Source: Comamonas sp. lk (GTDB lineage: Bacteria > Pseudomonadota > Gammaproteobacteria > Burkholderiales > Burkholderiaceae_C). Taken from it: a DNA stretch of 43,407 nt. How positions within the stretch are numbered: the stretch's first letter is position 1; each line of letters starts with the position of its first letter. Position numbers and translations under genes: made by a program. The notes beneath the pieces are model-generated. The model ran no database searches. It was given only the letters and a program-made list of their open reading frames with translations, and had not been told where the DNA came from. Positions 33,173 to 42,333 of the stretch are shown piece by piece. Location of the stretch: NCBI GenBank assembly GCA_945861345.1, contig CAMATX010000010.1, positions 1-43,407 on the forward strand. Reading direction: 5' to 3'.

Positions 33173-34348
33173 TTACTTCACTTCCATGAGGACACGCCAT
33201 TTGCCATCCTGAATTTGCGACAGCTTCACCGCCTCGCTGCCTAAACGCTTGGTGTTGTTGTACGTCAGAGTGGGTGTACCAAAGAAGTCCGGCGGGATGG
33301 TCATGCTGTTCATGGCTTTGACAAAGCTGGCACTGGTCAGATTAGGACCGGCTTTTTGCGCCGCTTGGATAAAGATGTCAATCATGATGTAGCCGTAGGC
33401 CGAAAACACGGTTGGGTCTTCGTTGAATTTGGTCTTGTACTTGTTGGCCCAGAACCGGATGGGCTGCGAGGCTTCGTCCAGGTAAGGGTTTTGCACTACG
33501 TTGGTGGCGTAAATACCGTCCATGGCTTTGCCGCCAAGTTTGTGGATCAGGTCGGTGTAGGCCGCAATGGAGGCCAGGAAAATCGGGTTAAAGCCGGTCT
33601 TGCGCGCCTCGGCCACCGTGCCGATGGTCTCGCGAATAATCGTGCCCAGGACCACCAACTCGCAACCGGCGGACTTCATCTTGGCAACCTGGGTGGAAAA
33701 GTCGGTGGAACCGCGCTTGAACGAGGTTTTCTCGGTCAATTCCATGTTCAAGGTTTTTACGCCGGCTTCCGCGCCGCGCAGCACTTCCAGGCCAAACTCG
33801 TCGTCTTGGTAAATGATGCAAATTTTCTTGGCGTTTTTATCGGTCGCCATTTTGGGCAAGACCATACGGATCTGGTCGTAATACGAGCTGAGCAAGGCGT
33901 ATTTCAGTTCATTGGGCGCGTCATACATATCGCGCGAGGCGGTCAGGGGCATGAAGTTGACCACTTGCTTTTCAAACTGGATCGGCATAGCCGCATTGTT
34001 TTGCGCAGTGCCCAAATGGCCAGCCATGATGAAAATCTTGTCCTGGTTGACCAGCTTCTGGGCAGCCAGAACCGCTTTTTTCGGGTCATAGCCCGAGTCT
34101 TCCACTAAGAGCTTGAGTTTGCGGCCGTGGATAGCGCCTTGCTCATTGAGCTCGTCGATGCGCAACTGCATGCCGTTGCGCGACTGCTTGCCGTAGCCGG
34201 CCAGTGGGCCCGACAGGTCTTGGATCGTGCCGATCACGATCTCATTTTTGCTTACGCCCTGTTGTTCAGCGGCCAAAGCAGGGCCACCCACGGCCCATCC
34301 GGCCAGCACGAGGGCTGCGGCGGTCAAGGAAAATAGTTTGTGTTTCAT
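33173..34348 (-). CDS. Liv-type ABC transporter substrate-binding protein, first copy
   Basis: This 391-residue protein has a signal peptide (about 1-25, ending GGPALAA). It has the same Peripla_BP_6 fold as its neighbour: EQQGVSKNEIVIGTIQDLSGPLAGYGKQSRNGM, KLLVEDSGYDPKKAVLAAQKLVNQDKIF, and AYTDLIHKLGGKAMDGIYATNVVQNPYLDEASQPIRFW. The ATG at 34348 follows GGAG. Homology to the next gene extends through the entire length, which shows an old tandem duplication. It lies 47 bp after the acyl-CoA synthetase gene, in the liv operon. Confidence 0.93.
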   Translation of the reverse strand: MKHKLFSLTAAALVLAGWAVGGPALAAEQQGVSKNEIVIGTIQDLSGPLAGYGKQSRNGMQLRIDELNEQGAIHGRKLKLLVEDSGYDPKKAVLAAQKLVNQDKIFIMAGHLGTAQNNAAMPIQFEKQVVNFMPLTASRDMYDAPNELKYALLSSYYDQIRMVLPKMATDKNAKKICIIYQDDEFGLEVLRGAEAGVKTLNMELTEKTSFKRGSTDFSTQVAKMKSAGCELVVLGTIIRETIGTVAEARKTGFNPIFLASIAAYTDLIHKLGGKAMDGIYATNVVQNPYLDEASQPIRFWANKYKTKFNEDPTVFSAYGYIMIDIFIQAAQKAGPNLTSASFVKAMNSMTIPPDFFGTPTLTYNNTKRLGSEAVKLSQIQDGKWRVLMEVK

Positions 34349-34395
34349 GGCGTCTCCGAAGTCTTGGTTGGAATATCCGCTACTCACCCGCGGGC

Positions 34396-36252
34396 TTATG
34401 CGTACATCGCCTCAATATTGGCGTTGTACTTTTTCTCTACCAGTTTGCGCTTGAGCTTCATGGTAGGTGTGAGTTCTTCGTCTTCCGCGCTCAGCTGCGT
34501 ATCGAGCAGGAAGAATTTTTTGATTTGCTCGACCCGGGCAAACTTCTTGTTCACCCGGTCGATTTCGGCCTGAATCAGCTCCTGCACTTGCGGGGCGCGG
34601 GTCAGGCTGGCGTAATTACTAAAGGGAACATCCTGGTCCTGGGCGTATTTTTCGACGTTTTCCTGGTCAATCATGATGATCACCGTCAGGTAGGGCCGCT
34701 TGTCGCCAATGACCACTGCATCCGTAACATAGGGCGAGAACTTGAGGTCGTTCTCCAGCTCGGAAGGCGTGATGTTTTTGCCGCCAGCCGTAATGATGAT
34801 GTCCTTCATCCGGTCGGTGATGCGGAAGTAACCATCGGCGTCCACCACGCCCACGTCACCGGTGTGCAGCCAGCCCTCGGCGTCAATGGTTTCGGCGGTT
34901 TTTTCCGGCAGGTTGAGGTAGCCGGCAAACACGTTTTCACCGCGCACCAATATCTCGCCCGTGGCCGGATCCAGGCGCACTTCGTTGTAGCCTGCCGCCG
35001 GGCCGATGGAGCCCGGGCGCATGCGCTCGGCCGGCACGCCGGTGGCGGCGCCACAGGTCTCGGTCATACCCCAAACCTCGAGCATGGGCACGCCCAGCGC
35101 CAAATACCAGCGCACCAGCTCAGGCGATATCGGCGCTGCGCCGGTCACCAGATAGCGCGCCCGGTGGATACCAATGAGTTTGCGCACATTGTTCAGCGCC
35201 AGCCACTGCGCCAGCACAAACTGGGCCTTGAGGGCCCAGCCCACAGCCTGACCCGCCAAAACCTTGTCAGCAATGCGTCCGCCCACCCCAATGCCCCAGG
35301 CATAGACGGCCTGCTGGACAAAGCCGGCCTCTTTGAGAGTAATCATGACGCCGGAGTAAAACTTTTCCCAGACGCGGGGTACCGCGGTGAATACCGTGGG
35401 CGCAATTTCGCGCACGTTTTCTGGGATGGTTTCGGGGTTTTCGACGAAATTGAGTTTGGAGCCGGTGTACAGGGATGAGTACTCACCACCCAAGCGCTCA
35501 GCAATATGACACAAGGGCAAAAAGCACATGCGCTCGTCGCGCTCGTCCTGCGCTACCAGGGTGTTGTAGCCGCGCACGGTAAACACCAGGCCTTTGTGCA
35601 AATGCATGGCGCCCTTGGGCTTGCCGGTGGTGCCTGAGGTGTACACCAAAATCGCCAGGTCGTTGGGCTGGCATTGGGCGGCGCGCTGGCGCACCGCATC
35701 GGGCTCCTTGGCCAGATGGGCACGGCCCAGCGCGCGCAGGCCGTCCAGGCTGATGACGTCCGGGTCATCCAGGGTGCGCAGGCCTTCCATGTCAAACACC
35801 ACAATTTTGCGCAGCAGGGGCAGTTGGGCACGCACTTCCAGGGCTTTGTCCAGCTGCTCGTCGTCCTCGACAAACAACACCGTGGTGCGCGAGTCCTCGC
35901 ACAGGTAATGCACCTGGGTGCTGGCGTCGGTGGGGTATATGCCATTGGATACGCCGCAGGCCGAGAGGATGGCCAAATCGGCCCACACCCACTCGACGAC
36001 CGTGTTGGACAAAATCGAGGCGCACTCACCTTTGGCAAAGCCCAGGCTGAGCAAGCCAGCGCACAGTTCTTCGACAGCGGTGGCCGTCTGGTTCCAGGTC
36101 CAGCTGCGCCACAGGCCTAAATGCTTTTGCCGCAGCCACACCTGCGGACCGCGCTTGGCCACGCCGTTCCAAAACAGCGCGGTCATGGTCTCGCCGGTCA
36201 GTACCGAGCGTGTTTCAGGGCGGATATGGCCCAAATCCCACAAATGGCTCAT
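34396..36252 (-). CDS. AMP-dependent acyl-CoA synthetase (long-chain fatty acid--CoA ligase-like)
   Basis: This 618-residue ANL-superfamily ligase activates a carboxylic acid to an acyl-adenylate and then the CoA thioester. The P-loop YTSGTTGKPKG is at 204-214. MTETCGAATG (A5-like), TGDVG and the hinge RMKDIIITAGGKNITPSE follow. Near the C-terminus PTMKLKRK carries the likely catalytic lysine. The start is the ATG at 36252 (MSHLWDLGHIRP); the longer open frame is unconserved. Its place between livF and the binding-protein genes suggests that the imported substrate is a fatty, aromatic or dicarboxylic acid rather than an amino acid (inference). Confidence 0.92.
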   Translation of the reverse strand: MSHLWDLGHIRPETRSVLTGETMTALFWNGVAKRGPQVWLRQKHLGLWRSWTWNQTATAVEELCAGLLSLGFAKGECASILSNTVVEWVWADLAILSACGVSNGIYPTDASTQVHYLCEDSRTTVLFVEDDEQLDKALEVRAQLPLLRKIVVFDMEGLRTLDDPDVISLDGLRALGRAHLAKEPDAVRQRAAQCQPNDLAILVYTSGTTGKPKGAMHLHKGLVFTVRGYNTLVAQDERDERMCFLPLCHIAERLGGEYSSLYTGSKLNFVENPETIPENVREIAPTVFTAVPRVWEKFYSGVMITLKEAGFVQQAVYAWGIGVGGRIADKVLAGQAVGWALKAQFVLAQWLALNNVRKLIGIHRARYLVTGAAPISPELVRWYLALGVPMLEVWGMTETCGAATGVPAERMRPGSIGPAAGYNEVRLDPATGEILVRGENVFAGYLNLPEKTAETIDAEGWLHTGDVGVVDADGYFRITDRMKDIIITAGGKNITPSELENDLKFSPYVTDAVVIGDKRPYLTVIIMIDQENVEKYAQDQDVPFSNYASLTRAPQVQELIQAEIDRVNKKFARVEQIKKFFLLDTQLSAEDEELTPTMKLKRKLVEKKYNANIEAMYA

Positions 36253-36319
36253 AGGCGGGCACCTCGTGGCGATGGCCAAACAGGCCGCAGGCGGGGGGCG
36301 GTCGGGGCGCTGGACATAC

Positions 36320-37117
36320 TTATCTCCATGTTTTCTTCTTTTTCCACCGGCGCTCGGAGCGCACACCTTCTTCCTTGAGGCCCAGGTAGAACTCTTTGAT
36401 GTCGTCTTTCTCGCGCAGGCGCGCGCAGGTGTCTTCCATGACGATACGGCCGTTTTCCAGCACATAGCCGTAGTCCGAGGCGTTGAGCGCCATGTTGGCG
36501 TTTTGCTCAACCAGCAAGATGGTGGTGCCGCGCTCGCGGTTGATGCGCACCACGATCTCGAAAATCTCTTTGGTCAGCTTGGGCGAGAGGCCCAGGCTGG
36601 GCTCATCGAGCAGCATCAGGTCCGGGTTGGCCATGAGTGCGCGCGAAATCGCCAGCATTTGCTGCTGCCCACCCGAGAGCAGGCCCGCGTCCTGCGTGGC
36701 GCGCTCGCGCAAGATGGGGAAGTAGCCATACACCGTCTCGATATCGCGGGCCACGCCGTCGCGGTCGCTGCGGGTGTAAGCGCCCATGAGCAGGTTGTCG
36801 CGCACACTAAGCAGCGGGAACACCTCGCGCCCTTCGGGCACATGGCTCAAGCCTTGCTGCACGATGTGCGAGGGGTCTTGGGCAGTGATGTCCTGGCCCT
36901 TGAACTCAATAGCGCCTTTGCGCGGATCGATGATGCCCGAAATGGTTTTCAAAATCGTGGTTTTGCCCGCGCCGTTGGAGCCCAAAACGGCCGCTATTTC
37001 GCCCCGGCGCACCTGCAGACTGATGCCGCGGATGGCTTTGATGGGGCCGTAGGCGCTCTCGATATTGAGCAGCTTGAGTACGGGCAAATCACTTACGGCG
37101 GGCGGCAAATCGCTCAT
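36320..37117 (-). CDS. livF: LivF-type ABC transporter ATP-binding protein
   Basis: This 265-residue ATPase has Walker A GSNGAGKT (46-53), the signature LSGGQQQM, and Walker B LMLLDEPSLGLSP with the catalytic glutamate. The LivF family pairs with LivG to power the LivHM permeases. The C-terminus carries an extra basic, Trp-containing tail (ERRWKKKKTWR) that is unusual for LivF. The start overlaps the livG stop in an ATGA junction at 37114-37117. It is followed 67 bp later by the acyl-CoA synthetase. Confidence 0.94.
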   Translation of the reverse strand: MSDLPPAVSDLPVLKLLNIESAYGPIKAIRGISLQVRRGEIAAVLGSNGAGKTTILKTISGIIDPRKGAIEFKGQDITAQDPSHIVQQGLSHVPEGREVFPLLSVRDNLLMGAYTRSDRDGVARDIETVYGYFPILRERATQDAGLLSGGQQQMLAISRALMANPDLMLLDEPSLGLSPKLTKEIFEIVVRINRERGTTILLVEQNANMALNASDYGYVLENGRIVMEDTCARLREKDDIKEFYLGLKEEGVRSERRWKKKKTWR

Positions 37118-37950
37118 AAGCGCGCTCCTGTGGCTGTGGCTGGCGCTTCACGGCGCAGCGAGGTGACGTCATCCAAGGTGCCCAGATAAGCCTCGATCAC
37201 GCTGGCGTCGGCCTGCACTTCGCGCGGCGTGCCCAGGGCCAGCACCTCGCCCTGGTTCATGGCCAGCACACGGTCCGAAACTTTAGAGACCAAACTCATA
37301 TCGTGCTCGACCATGAGCACCGATATGCCCAGCTCATGCTTGATGTCCTGAATCCAGAAGGCCATGTCATCGGTTTCCTCAACATTGAGGCCCGAGGAGG
37401 GCTCGTCCAGTAAAAGCAGTTGCGGCTCGGTGCACAAAGCGCGGGCCATTTCGACCACTTTGCGTACGCCGTAAGGCAGGCCGGCGACAAAGGTGTCGCG
37501 GTAGTGCTGCAGGCTGAGGAAATCAATGACTTCCTCGGCTTTTTCGCGAGAGCGCAGCTCCTCTTCGCGGGTGGCGGCAGTAAAAAACATGTCTTGCCAC
37601 AAACTGGTCTTGCGGTGGGTGTGGCGGCCGATCAGCAAGTTGTGCAGCACCGAGGCGTGCTCAAACAATTCGATATTTTGAAAGGTGCGCGCAATACCGA
37701 GCGCGGCCACGTCCTGCGGCGCCTGGGCTGTCAGCTTGACCATGCCCTGCGGGCCGAGGTAGTCGATATGGCCGGTAGTGGGCGTATAAATGCGACTGAT
37801 CAGGTTGAACACCGTCGTTTTGCCGGCGCCATTGGGGCCGATGAGGGTGAACACCTCCCCTTTTTTCACATCAAAGCTGACCTGGTTGACCGCCAACAGG
37901 CCACCAAAGCGCACGCTCAGGTCATGGGCTGATAAAAGAAAGTCCGTCAT
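37114..37950 (-). CDS. livG: LivG-type ABC transporter ATP-binding protein
   Basis: This 278-residue ATPase has Walker A GPNGAGKT (38-45) and Walker B LLLLDEPSSGLNVEE. The ABC signature is divergent: instead of LSGGQ or LSYGQQ it reads LPYGVRK, followed by VVEMARAL. This may be normal for the ligase-associated subfamily, with LivF supplying the canonical signature. The insertion region MFFTAATREEELRSREKAEEV is typical of LivG proteins. It overlaps livM and livF by 4 bp each. Confidence 0.94.
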   Translation of the reverse strand: MTDFLLSAHDLSVRFGGLLAVNQVSFDVKKGEVFTLIGPNGAGKTTVFNLISRIYTPTTGHIDYLGPQGMVKLTAQAPQDVAALGIARTFQNIELFEHASVLHNLLIGRHTHRKTSLWQDMFFTAATREEELRSREKAEEVIDFLSLQHYRDTFVAGLPYGVRKVVEMARALCTEPQLLLLDEPSSGLNVEETDDMAFWIQDIKHELGISVLMVEHDMSLVSKVSDRVLAMNQGEVLALGTPREVQADASVIEAYLGTLDDVTSLRREAPATATGARL

Positions 37951-39023
37951 TTCAGGCGATCCGATTTCTGGAAGGACTTCTGCCGCTTGAACATGCCTTT
38001 GCGGTAGAAAGGAAACATTTCTAAATAGGTGCGTATCTTGAGCCAGCGACCGTACAGGCCCATCGGCTCAAACAGTACAAAAGCAATCAGCACCGCGCCA
38101 TAGACCACCCCCTGCAAGCCCGGCGCCTGCCCAACGACGGCGGGCAGGTAGTCTTTGACCAGGGCAATGAGCTGGGGCATGGTGATCAGAAAAATCGCGC
38201 CCAGAAATGCGCCGTGTACCGAGCCTAGGCCGCCGATGACAATCATCAGTAAGAGGTCAATGGACTGCAGGATGTTGAACTGGTCGGGCGAAATAAACTG
38301 CAATTTATGCCCATACAGCGCGCCGGCGACACCGGCCAAAGCCGCCGAAATCGCAAAAGACATCGTTTTGTACTGGGCCAAGTGGATGCCCATGCTTTGG
38401 GCGGATATTTCGGAATCGCGAATCGCCACAAAAGCCCGTCCAGTGGGCGAGCGCAGCAAATTCAATATGCCCAGCGTGGCCACCACCGTGAGCACTAGGC
38501 ACAGAAAGTAAAACTGAATTTCGGTCTGGAGCACCCAACCAAAGATGTTGGGCTTTTTGAGGTGGATGCCCGCATTCCCTCCGGTCACCGACTCCCAGCG
38601 CGCCAGTACCTCCTCAACAATAAAGCCAAAAGACAGCGTCGCCATACCCAGGTAAATGCCTTTGACGCGCAACGCCGGCAGCCCCACCACCAGCCCCACG
38701 GCCGCCGACAAGCCGGCTGCCGCCGCCAGAGCCAAGGGGAAGGGAACGCCCGCATTGGTCAACACCGCTTGCGTGTAAGCACCCACACCCAAAAACGCGG
38801 CATGCCCCAAGGAAAACAGGCCGGTAAAGCCCGCCAAGAGCATGATGCCCAAAGCGGCAATGCTATAAATCAGCACAAACGTCAGCTGCGCCAGCCAATA
38901 CTCGGTAAACAGCCAGGGCGCGCCCAACAGCAACAGCATCAGCACGCTATACCAAAACACATGGCCGCCATGCTTGGCCAGGCCGATGTCCTGCGCGTAG
39001 TCGGTTTTGAAAATAAAACGCAT
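37947..39023 (-). CDS. livM: LivM-type ABC transporter permease
   Basis: This 358-residue inner membrane protein has about ten hydrophobic segments and the BPD_transp_2 signature (AGFTGLFSLGHAAFLGVGAY). The start is the ATG at 39023 (MRFIFKTDYAQD), 1 bp after the livH stop; the longer open frame lies in livH. The C-terminal tail after the last helix is long and basic (KGMFKRQKSFQKSDRLK). It forms the translocation pore with LivH and overlaps livG by 4 bp. Confidence 0.94.
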   Translation of the reverse strand: MRFIFKTDYAQDIGLAKHGGHVFWYSVLMLLLLGAPWLFTEYWLAQLTFVLIYSIAALGIMLLAGFTGLFSLGHAAFLGVGAYTQAVLTNAGVPFPLALAAAAGLSAAVGLVVGLPALRVKGIYLGMATLSFGFIVEEVLARWESVTGGNAGIHLKKPNIFGWVLQTEIQFYFLCLVLTVVATLGILNLLRSPTGRAFVAIRDSEISAQSMGIHLAQYKTMSFAISAALAGVAGALYGHKLQFISPDQFNILQSIDLLLMIVIGGLGSVHGAFLGAIFLITMPQLIALVKDYLPAVVGQAPGLQGVVYGAVLIAFVLFEPMGLYGRWLKIRTYLEMFPFYRKGMFKRQKSFQKSDRLK

Positions 39024-39024
39024 C

Positions 39025-39900
39025 TCAGACCTTTTTGCGCAATTTCTCGCCAAACAGCCCGTTGGGTCGGACCATCAGCATCAGCAGCACCACAATGTAG
39101 GCGGCCGTGTCTTTAATGCCATCAGGCAGGTAAAAGCCCGAGAACGATTCGACCAGGCCAATCACCATCCCGCCCACAATCGCCCCGGGCAGGCTGCCAA
39201 AGCCGCCCACCACCGCAGCAGGGAAGGCTTTAAGGCCAATAAAACCCATATTGGCGTGCACAAAAGTAATGGGCGCCAGCAACAAACCTGCGATGCTGGC
39301 CACCATGGCCGCCAAAGCCCAAGCCAGGCTGTTCAGGCGCTTGACCGGAATACCCATGTAATACGCCGCCAATTGGTTTTGCGAGGCCGCCTGCATGGCA
39401 ATGCCCAGCTTGCTGTAACGAAAAAGGGCAAACAAGGCCAGGCACAAAACGCCGGTGGCAGCGATCACCACCATGTGCTCGACGTTAAGGATGAGCCCGC
39501 CGAGCTTCCAGATCTCGTCCTTGTAGGGCACCGGCAAGGCCTGCGTGTCGGTGCCAATATTGGGAATCATGGTGATCAGGCCGCGCGCCACATAGCCCAC
39601 GCCAATGGTGAGCATCACAATGGAAAACGCCGGCTGCCCCAAAATAGGGCGAATCACGGCCATTTCAATCAGCGCCCCTACCAGGGCCATGAGCAAAATC
39701 GCGCCAATCACGGCCATCCAGTACGGCATAGCAAGCATGGTCATGCCGACCAGGCCGGCAAAGGCGCCCAGCATCATCAGCTCGCCCTGGGCGAAACTGA
39801 CCGTCTCGGTCGCTTTGTAAATCAGGACAAAGCCCAGCGCGATCAAACCGTAAATGCAGCCCTGGGCCACACCGCTGATCAGCAATTGAAAAAACTGCAC
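39025..39900 (-). CDS. livH: LivH-type ABC transporter permease, GTG start
   Basis: This 291-residue permease has about eight hydrophobic segments and typical LivH features: GCIYGLIALGFVLIYKATETVSFAQGELMMLGAF at the N-terminus and FPAAVVGGFGSLPGAIVGG later. It starts with GTG at 39900, preceded by AAGGAG 5 bp upstream, and is the first gene of the operon. The ribosome site is partly inside an inverted repeat, which may control translation. The operon order is livH-livM-livG-livF-ligase-SBP-SBP. Confidence 0.94.
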   Translation of the reverse strand: MQFFQLLISGVAQGCIYGLIALGFVLIYKATETVSFAQGELMMLGAFAGLVGMTMLAMPYWMAVIGAILLMALVGALIEMAVIRPILGQPAFSIVMLTIGVGYVARGLITMIPNIGTDTQALPVPYKDEIWKLGGLILNVEHMVVIAATGVLCLALFALFRYSKLGIAMQAASQNQLAAYYMGIPVKRLNSLAWALAAMVASIAGLLLAPITFVHANMGFIGLKAFPAAVVGGFGSLPGAIVGGMVIGLVESFSGFYLPDGIKDTAAYIVVLLMLMVRPNGLFGEKLRKKV

Positions 39901-39907
39901 CTTATCT

Positions 39908-39928
39908 CCTTGGGTTGTGCACCCAAGG
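39908..39928 (-). promoter_or_regulatory. Inverted repeat overlapping the livH ribosome binding site
   Basis: On the minus strand, CCTTGGGT-GCACA-ACCCAAGG forms a perfect 8-bp stem with a 5-nt loop. Its last four bases (AAGG) are the first part of the AAGGAG ribosome site of livH. Folding of the mRNA would hide the site. The same repeat could also be an operator for a dimeric repressor. Confidence 0.55.
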
Positions 39929-40022
39929 TTATAGCCTTAGATGATGAAAGCTTTGATAGGGTTGTTACCGATTTCAATGAATAAATTGACACCTGCGCGA
40001 CCCGCCAGCCCCTTGGTAGGCC

Positions 40023-40430
40023 TTATGTCTTGGGGATTTCCCTTGGTTTGCCCTGGGCGTCAATGGCCACATAAGTCACAAGGGCTTCGGTCACCTTGTG
40101 GTACTGGCCTTGGCTGCCAAAGCGCTCGGCAAACACCTCCACCTTCACGGTGATGGAGGTGCGCCCGATGCGCTGCACCTTGGCGAAGAAGGACAAAATG
40201 TCGCCCACCCGCACTGGTTGCTTGAATACAAATTCGTTCACCGCCACGGTGGCCATGCGCCCTTGGGCATAGCGCGCCGGCAAGACCGAGCCCGCCAAGT
40301 CGACCTGGGCCATGACCCAGCCGCCAAAAATGTCGCCGTTGGCATTGCAGTCGCCCGGCATCGGAATGACCTTGAGCACCAACTCCTGGTCGGTGGGCAA
40401 ATGGGCGGCGGCGGGGGCTGGGGTGGACAT
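40023..40430 (-). CDS. YciA-like acyl-CoA thioesterase (hot-dog fold)
   Basis: This 135-residue hot-dog protein hydrolyses acyl-CoA esters. It has the YciA signature NGDIFGGWVMAQVDLAG, where the aspartate is the likely catalytic residue. It also has VNEFVFKQPVRVGDILSFFAKV and the C-terminal TYVAIDAQGKPREIP. The ATG at 40430 (MSTPAP) is preferred; a GTG two codons earlier is also open. It is on the same strand as the liv operon but separated by 122 bp with its own regulatory repeat, so co-transcription is uncertain. It is divergent from the Atm1-like gene by only 38 bp. Confidence 0.9.
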   Translation of the reverse strand: MSTPAPAAAHLPTDQELVLKVIPMPGDCNANGDIFGGWVMAQVDLAGSVLPARYAQGRMATVAVNEFVFKQPVRVGDILSFFAKVQRIGRTSITVKVEVFAERFGSQGQYHKVTEALVTYVAIDAQGKPREIPKT

Positions 40431-40468
40431 GGGCACAATCTCAGGTTAACTGTCTCCTATTCTTACCT

Positions 40469-42322
40469 ATGCGCTCCTTCGGCCCGGCCTCCTCGCCCCC
40501 AAGCCCCTCTGTAGAGGCGGGCGCCAGCGCCGCCAAGGGCGATTGGGGCACATTGCAGCGTCTTTTCCCGTATTTGTGGGCGTACAAATGGCGCGTATCC
40601 ATAGCGCTGAGCCTGATGGTGGGCGCCAAAGTGGCCAATGTAGGGGTGCCGCTGCTGCTCAAAACCCTGGTCGACACCATGACACCGCAGCCCGGCCAGT
40701 TCACTGCTGTGCTGGTGGTGCCGGTGGCGCTTTTGATTGCTTACGCCGCCTTGCGCCTATCGACCACCTTGTTTGCCGAATTGCGCGACCTGGTGTTTTC
40801 CAAGGCCACCGAGGGCGCAGCGCGCAGCATATCGCTGGCCGTGTTTCGGCATTTGCACGCCATGAGCCTGCGCTTTCACCTGGAGCGCCAAACGGGCGGC
40901 ATGACGCGCGACATAGAGCGCGGCACCCGCGCGGTGCACTCGCTGGTGTCGTATTCGCTCTACAGCATCGTGCCCACGCTGATTGAAGTCACGCTGGTGC
41001 TCACCCTGCTGGCGGTAAAGTTTGACGTCTGGTTTGCCGGCATTACCGTTATTGCGCTGGTGCTCTACATCGGATTCACCATCAGCATGACCGAGTGGCG
41101 CACGCAGTTTCGCAAGCGCATGAACGAGCTGGACTCTAAAGCCCACACCCGGGCTATCGACTCGCTGCTCAATTTCGAGACGGTCAAGTACTTCAACAAC
41201 GAAGAGTTTGAGGCCCGCCGCTACGACGACAACCTGGAACACTATCGCCGCGCCGCCTTGCAAAGCCAGCGCACCCTGAGCATGCTCAATGCCGGCCAAC
41301 AGTTCATCATCGCCAGCGGCTTGGTGGCCATGCTCTGGCGTGCCACGCAAGGCGTGGTCGATGGGCGCATGACGCTGGGCGATCTGGTCATGGTCAATGC
41401 CTTCATGATTCAGGTCTACATTCCGCTCAATTTTTTGGGTGCGATCTACCGCGAACTCAAGCAAAACCTGCTGGACCTGGAAAAGATGTTCACGCTCTTG
41501 GAGCGCGCCCAAGAGATCGCCGACGCCCCTGACGCCCGCGATTTGCAGCTGCACAGCGACGCCCAGGGCCAGCCCCAGGCCAGCGTGCGCTTTGCGCAGG
41601 TGGACTTTGCCTACGACCCGGCCCGGCCTATCTTGCACGGCATCAGTTTTGAAATTCCGGCGGGCAAAACCGTGGCGGTGGTCGGCCCCTCGGGTTCGGG
41701 CAAAAGCACGCTGGCGCGCTTGCTCTACCGCTTTTACGATGTGCAGCACGGCAGCATCAGCATTGCCGGGCAGGACATTCGCAGCCTGACGCAAACCAGC
41801 TTGCGCGCCGCCATCGGCATCGTGCCGCAGGACACGGTGCTCTTTAACGACACGGTGGAGTACAACATTGCCTATGGACGCCCCGGCAGCACCTTGGCGC
41901 AGGTGCAAGCGGCGGCGCGGGCGGCGCACATTGACGACTTCATCGCCAGCACGCCGGCGGGCTACGCCACCATGGTGGGCGAGCGCGGCCTCAAGCTCTC
42001 GGGCGGCGAGAAGCAGCGCGTAGCGATTGCCCGCACCTTGCTCAAAGACCCGCCGGTGGTGATTTTTGACGAAGCCACCTCGGCGCTGGACTCGGCCAAC
42101 GAGCGCGCCATCCAGGCCGAGCTGCGCACCGCCGCGCAAAACAAGACCACGCTGGTCATCGCCCACCGCCTTTCGACCGTGGTGGATGCCCACGAGATTC
42201 TGGTGATGGACGCCGGCCGCATCATCGAGCGCGGCACGCATGCCGGCTTGCTGGCGCAGGACGGCCGCTACGCCCAGATGTGGGCCTTGCAGCAGCAAGG
42301 GCATGACGAGCCTGAGCCGTAA
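40469..42322 (+). CDS. Atm1-type ABC exporter (half transporter, fused membrane and ATPase domains)
   Basis: This 617-residue protein combines a six-helix membrane domain (about 40-330) with an ATPase domain. Walker A GPSGSGKS is at 406-413, signature LSGGEKQR at 510-517 and Walker B VVIFDEATSALD at 530-541. The segment DSLLNFETVKYFNNEEFE (231-248) is a hallmark of the Atm1/ABCB7/HMT1 branch. Those transporters export glutathione-linked sulfur, persulfide or metal conjugates, and support Fe-S assembly or metal detoxification. Homodimer formation is expected. A LysR regulator follows 11 bp downstream and may belong to the same operon. Confidence 0.93.
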   Translation: MRSFGPASSPPSPSVEAGASAAKGDWGTLQRLFPYLWAYKWRVSIALSLMVGAKVANVGVPLLLKTLVDTMTPQPGQFTAVLVVPVALLIAYAALRLSTTLFAELRDLVFSKATEGAARSISLAVFRHLHAMSLRFHLERQTGGMTRDIERGTRAVHSLVSYSLYSIVPTLIEVTLVLTLLAVKFDVWFAGITVIALVLYIGFTISMTEWRTQFRKRMNELDSKAHTRAIDSLLNFETVKYFNNEEFEARRYDDNLEHYRRAALQSQRTLSMLNAGQQFIIASGLVAMLWRATQGVVDGRMTLGDLVMVNAFMIQVYIPLNFLGAIYRELKQNLLDLEKMFTLLERAQEIADAPDARDLQLHSDAQGQPQASVRFAQVDFAYDPARPILHGISFEIPAGKTVAVVGPSGSGKSTLARLLYRFYDVQHGSISIAGQDIRSLTQTSLRAAIGIVPQDTVLFNDTVEYNIAYGRPGSTLAQVQAAARAAHIDDFIASTPAGYATMVGERGLKLSGGEKQRVAIARTLLKDPPVVIFDEATSALDSANERAIQAELRTAAQNKTTLVIAHRLSTVVDAHEILVMDAGRIIERGTHAGLLAQDGRYAQMWALQQQGHDEPEP

Positions 42323-42333
42323 TAATCAAGGTC

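Noticed and set aside
34204..35478. Plus-strand open frame opposite the acyl-CoA synthetase and a binding-protein gene
   Set aside because: It spans two genes in antisense and has no family features.
40757..42304. Long minus-strand open frame opposite the Atm1-like gene
   Set aside because: It mirrors an intact ABC exporter with all motifs; the His/Arg/Ala-rich translation is typical of an antisense shadow.
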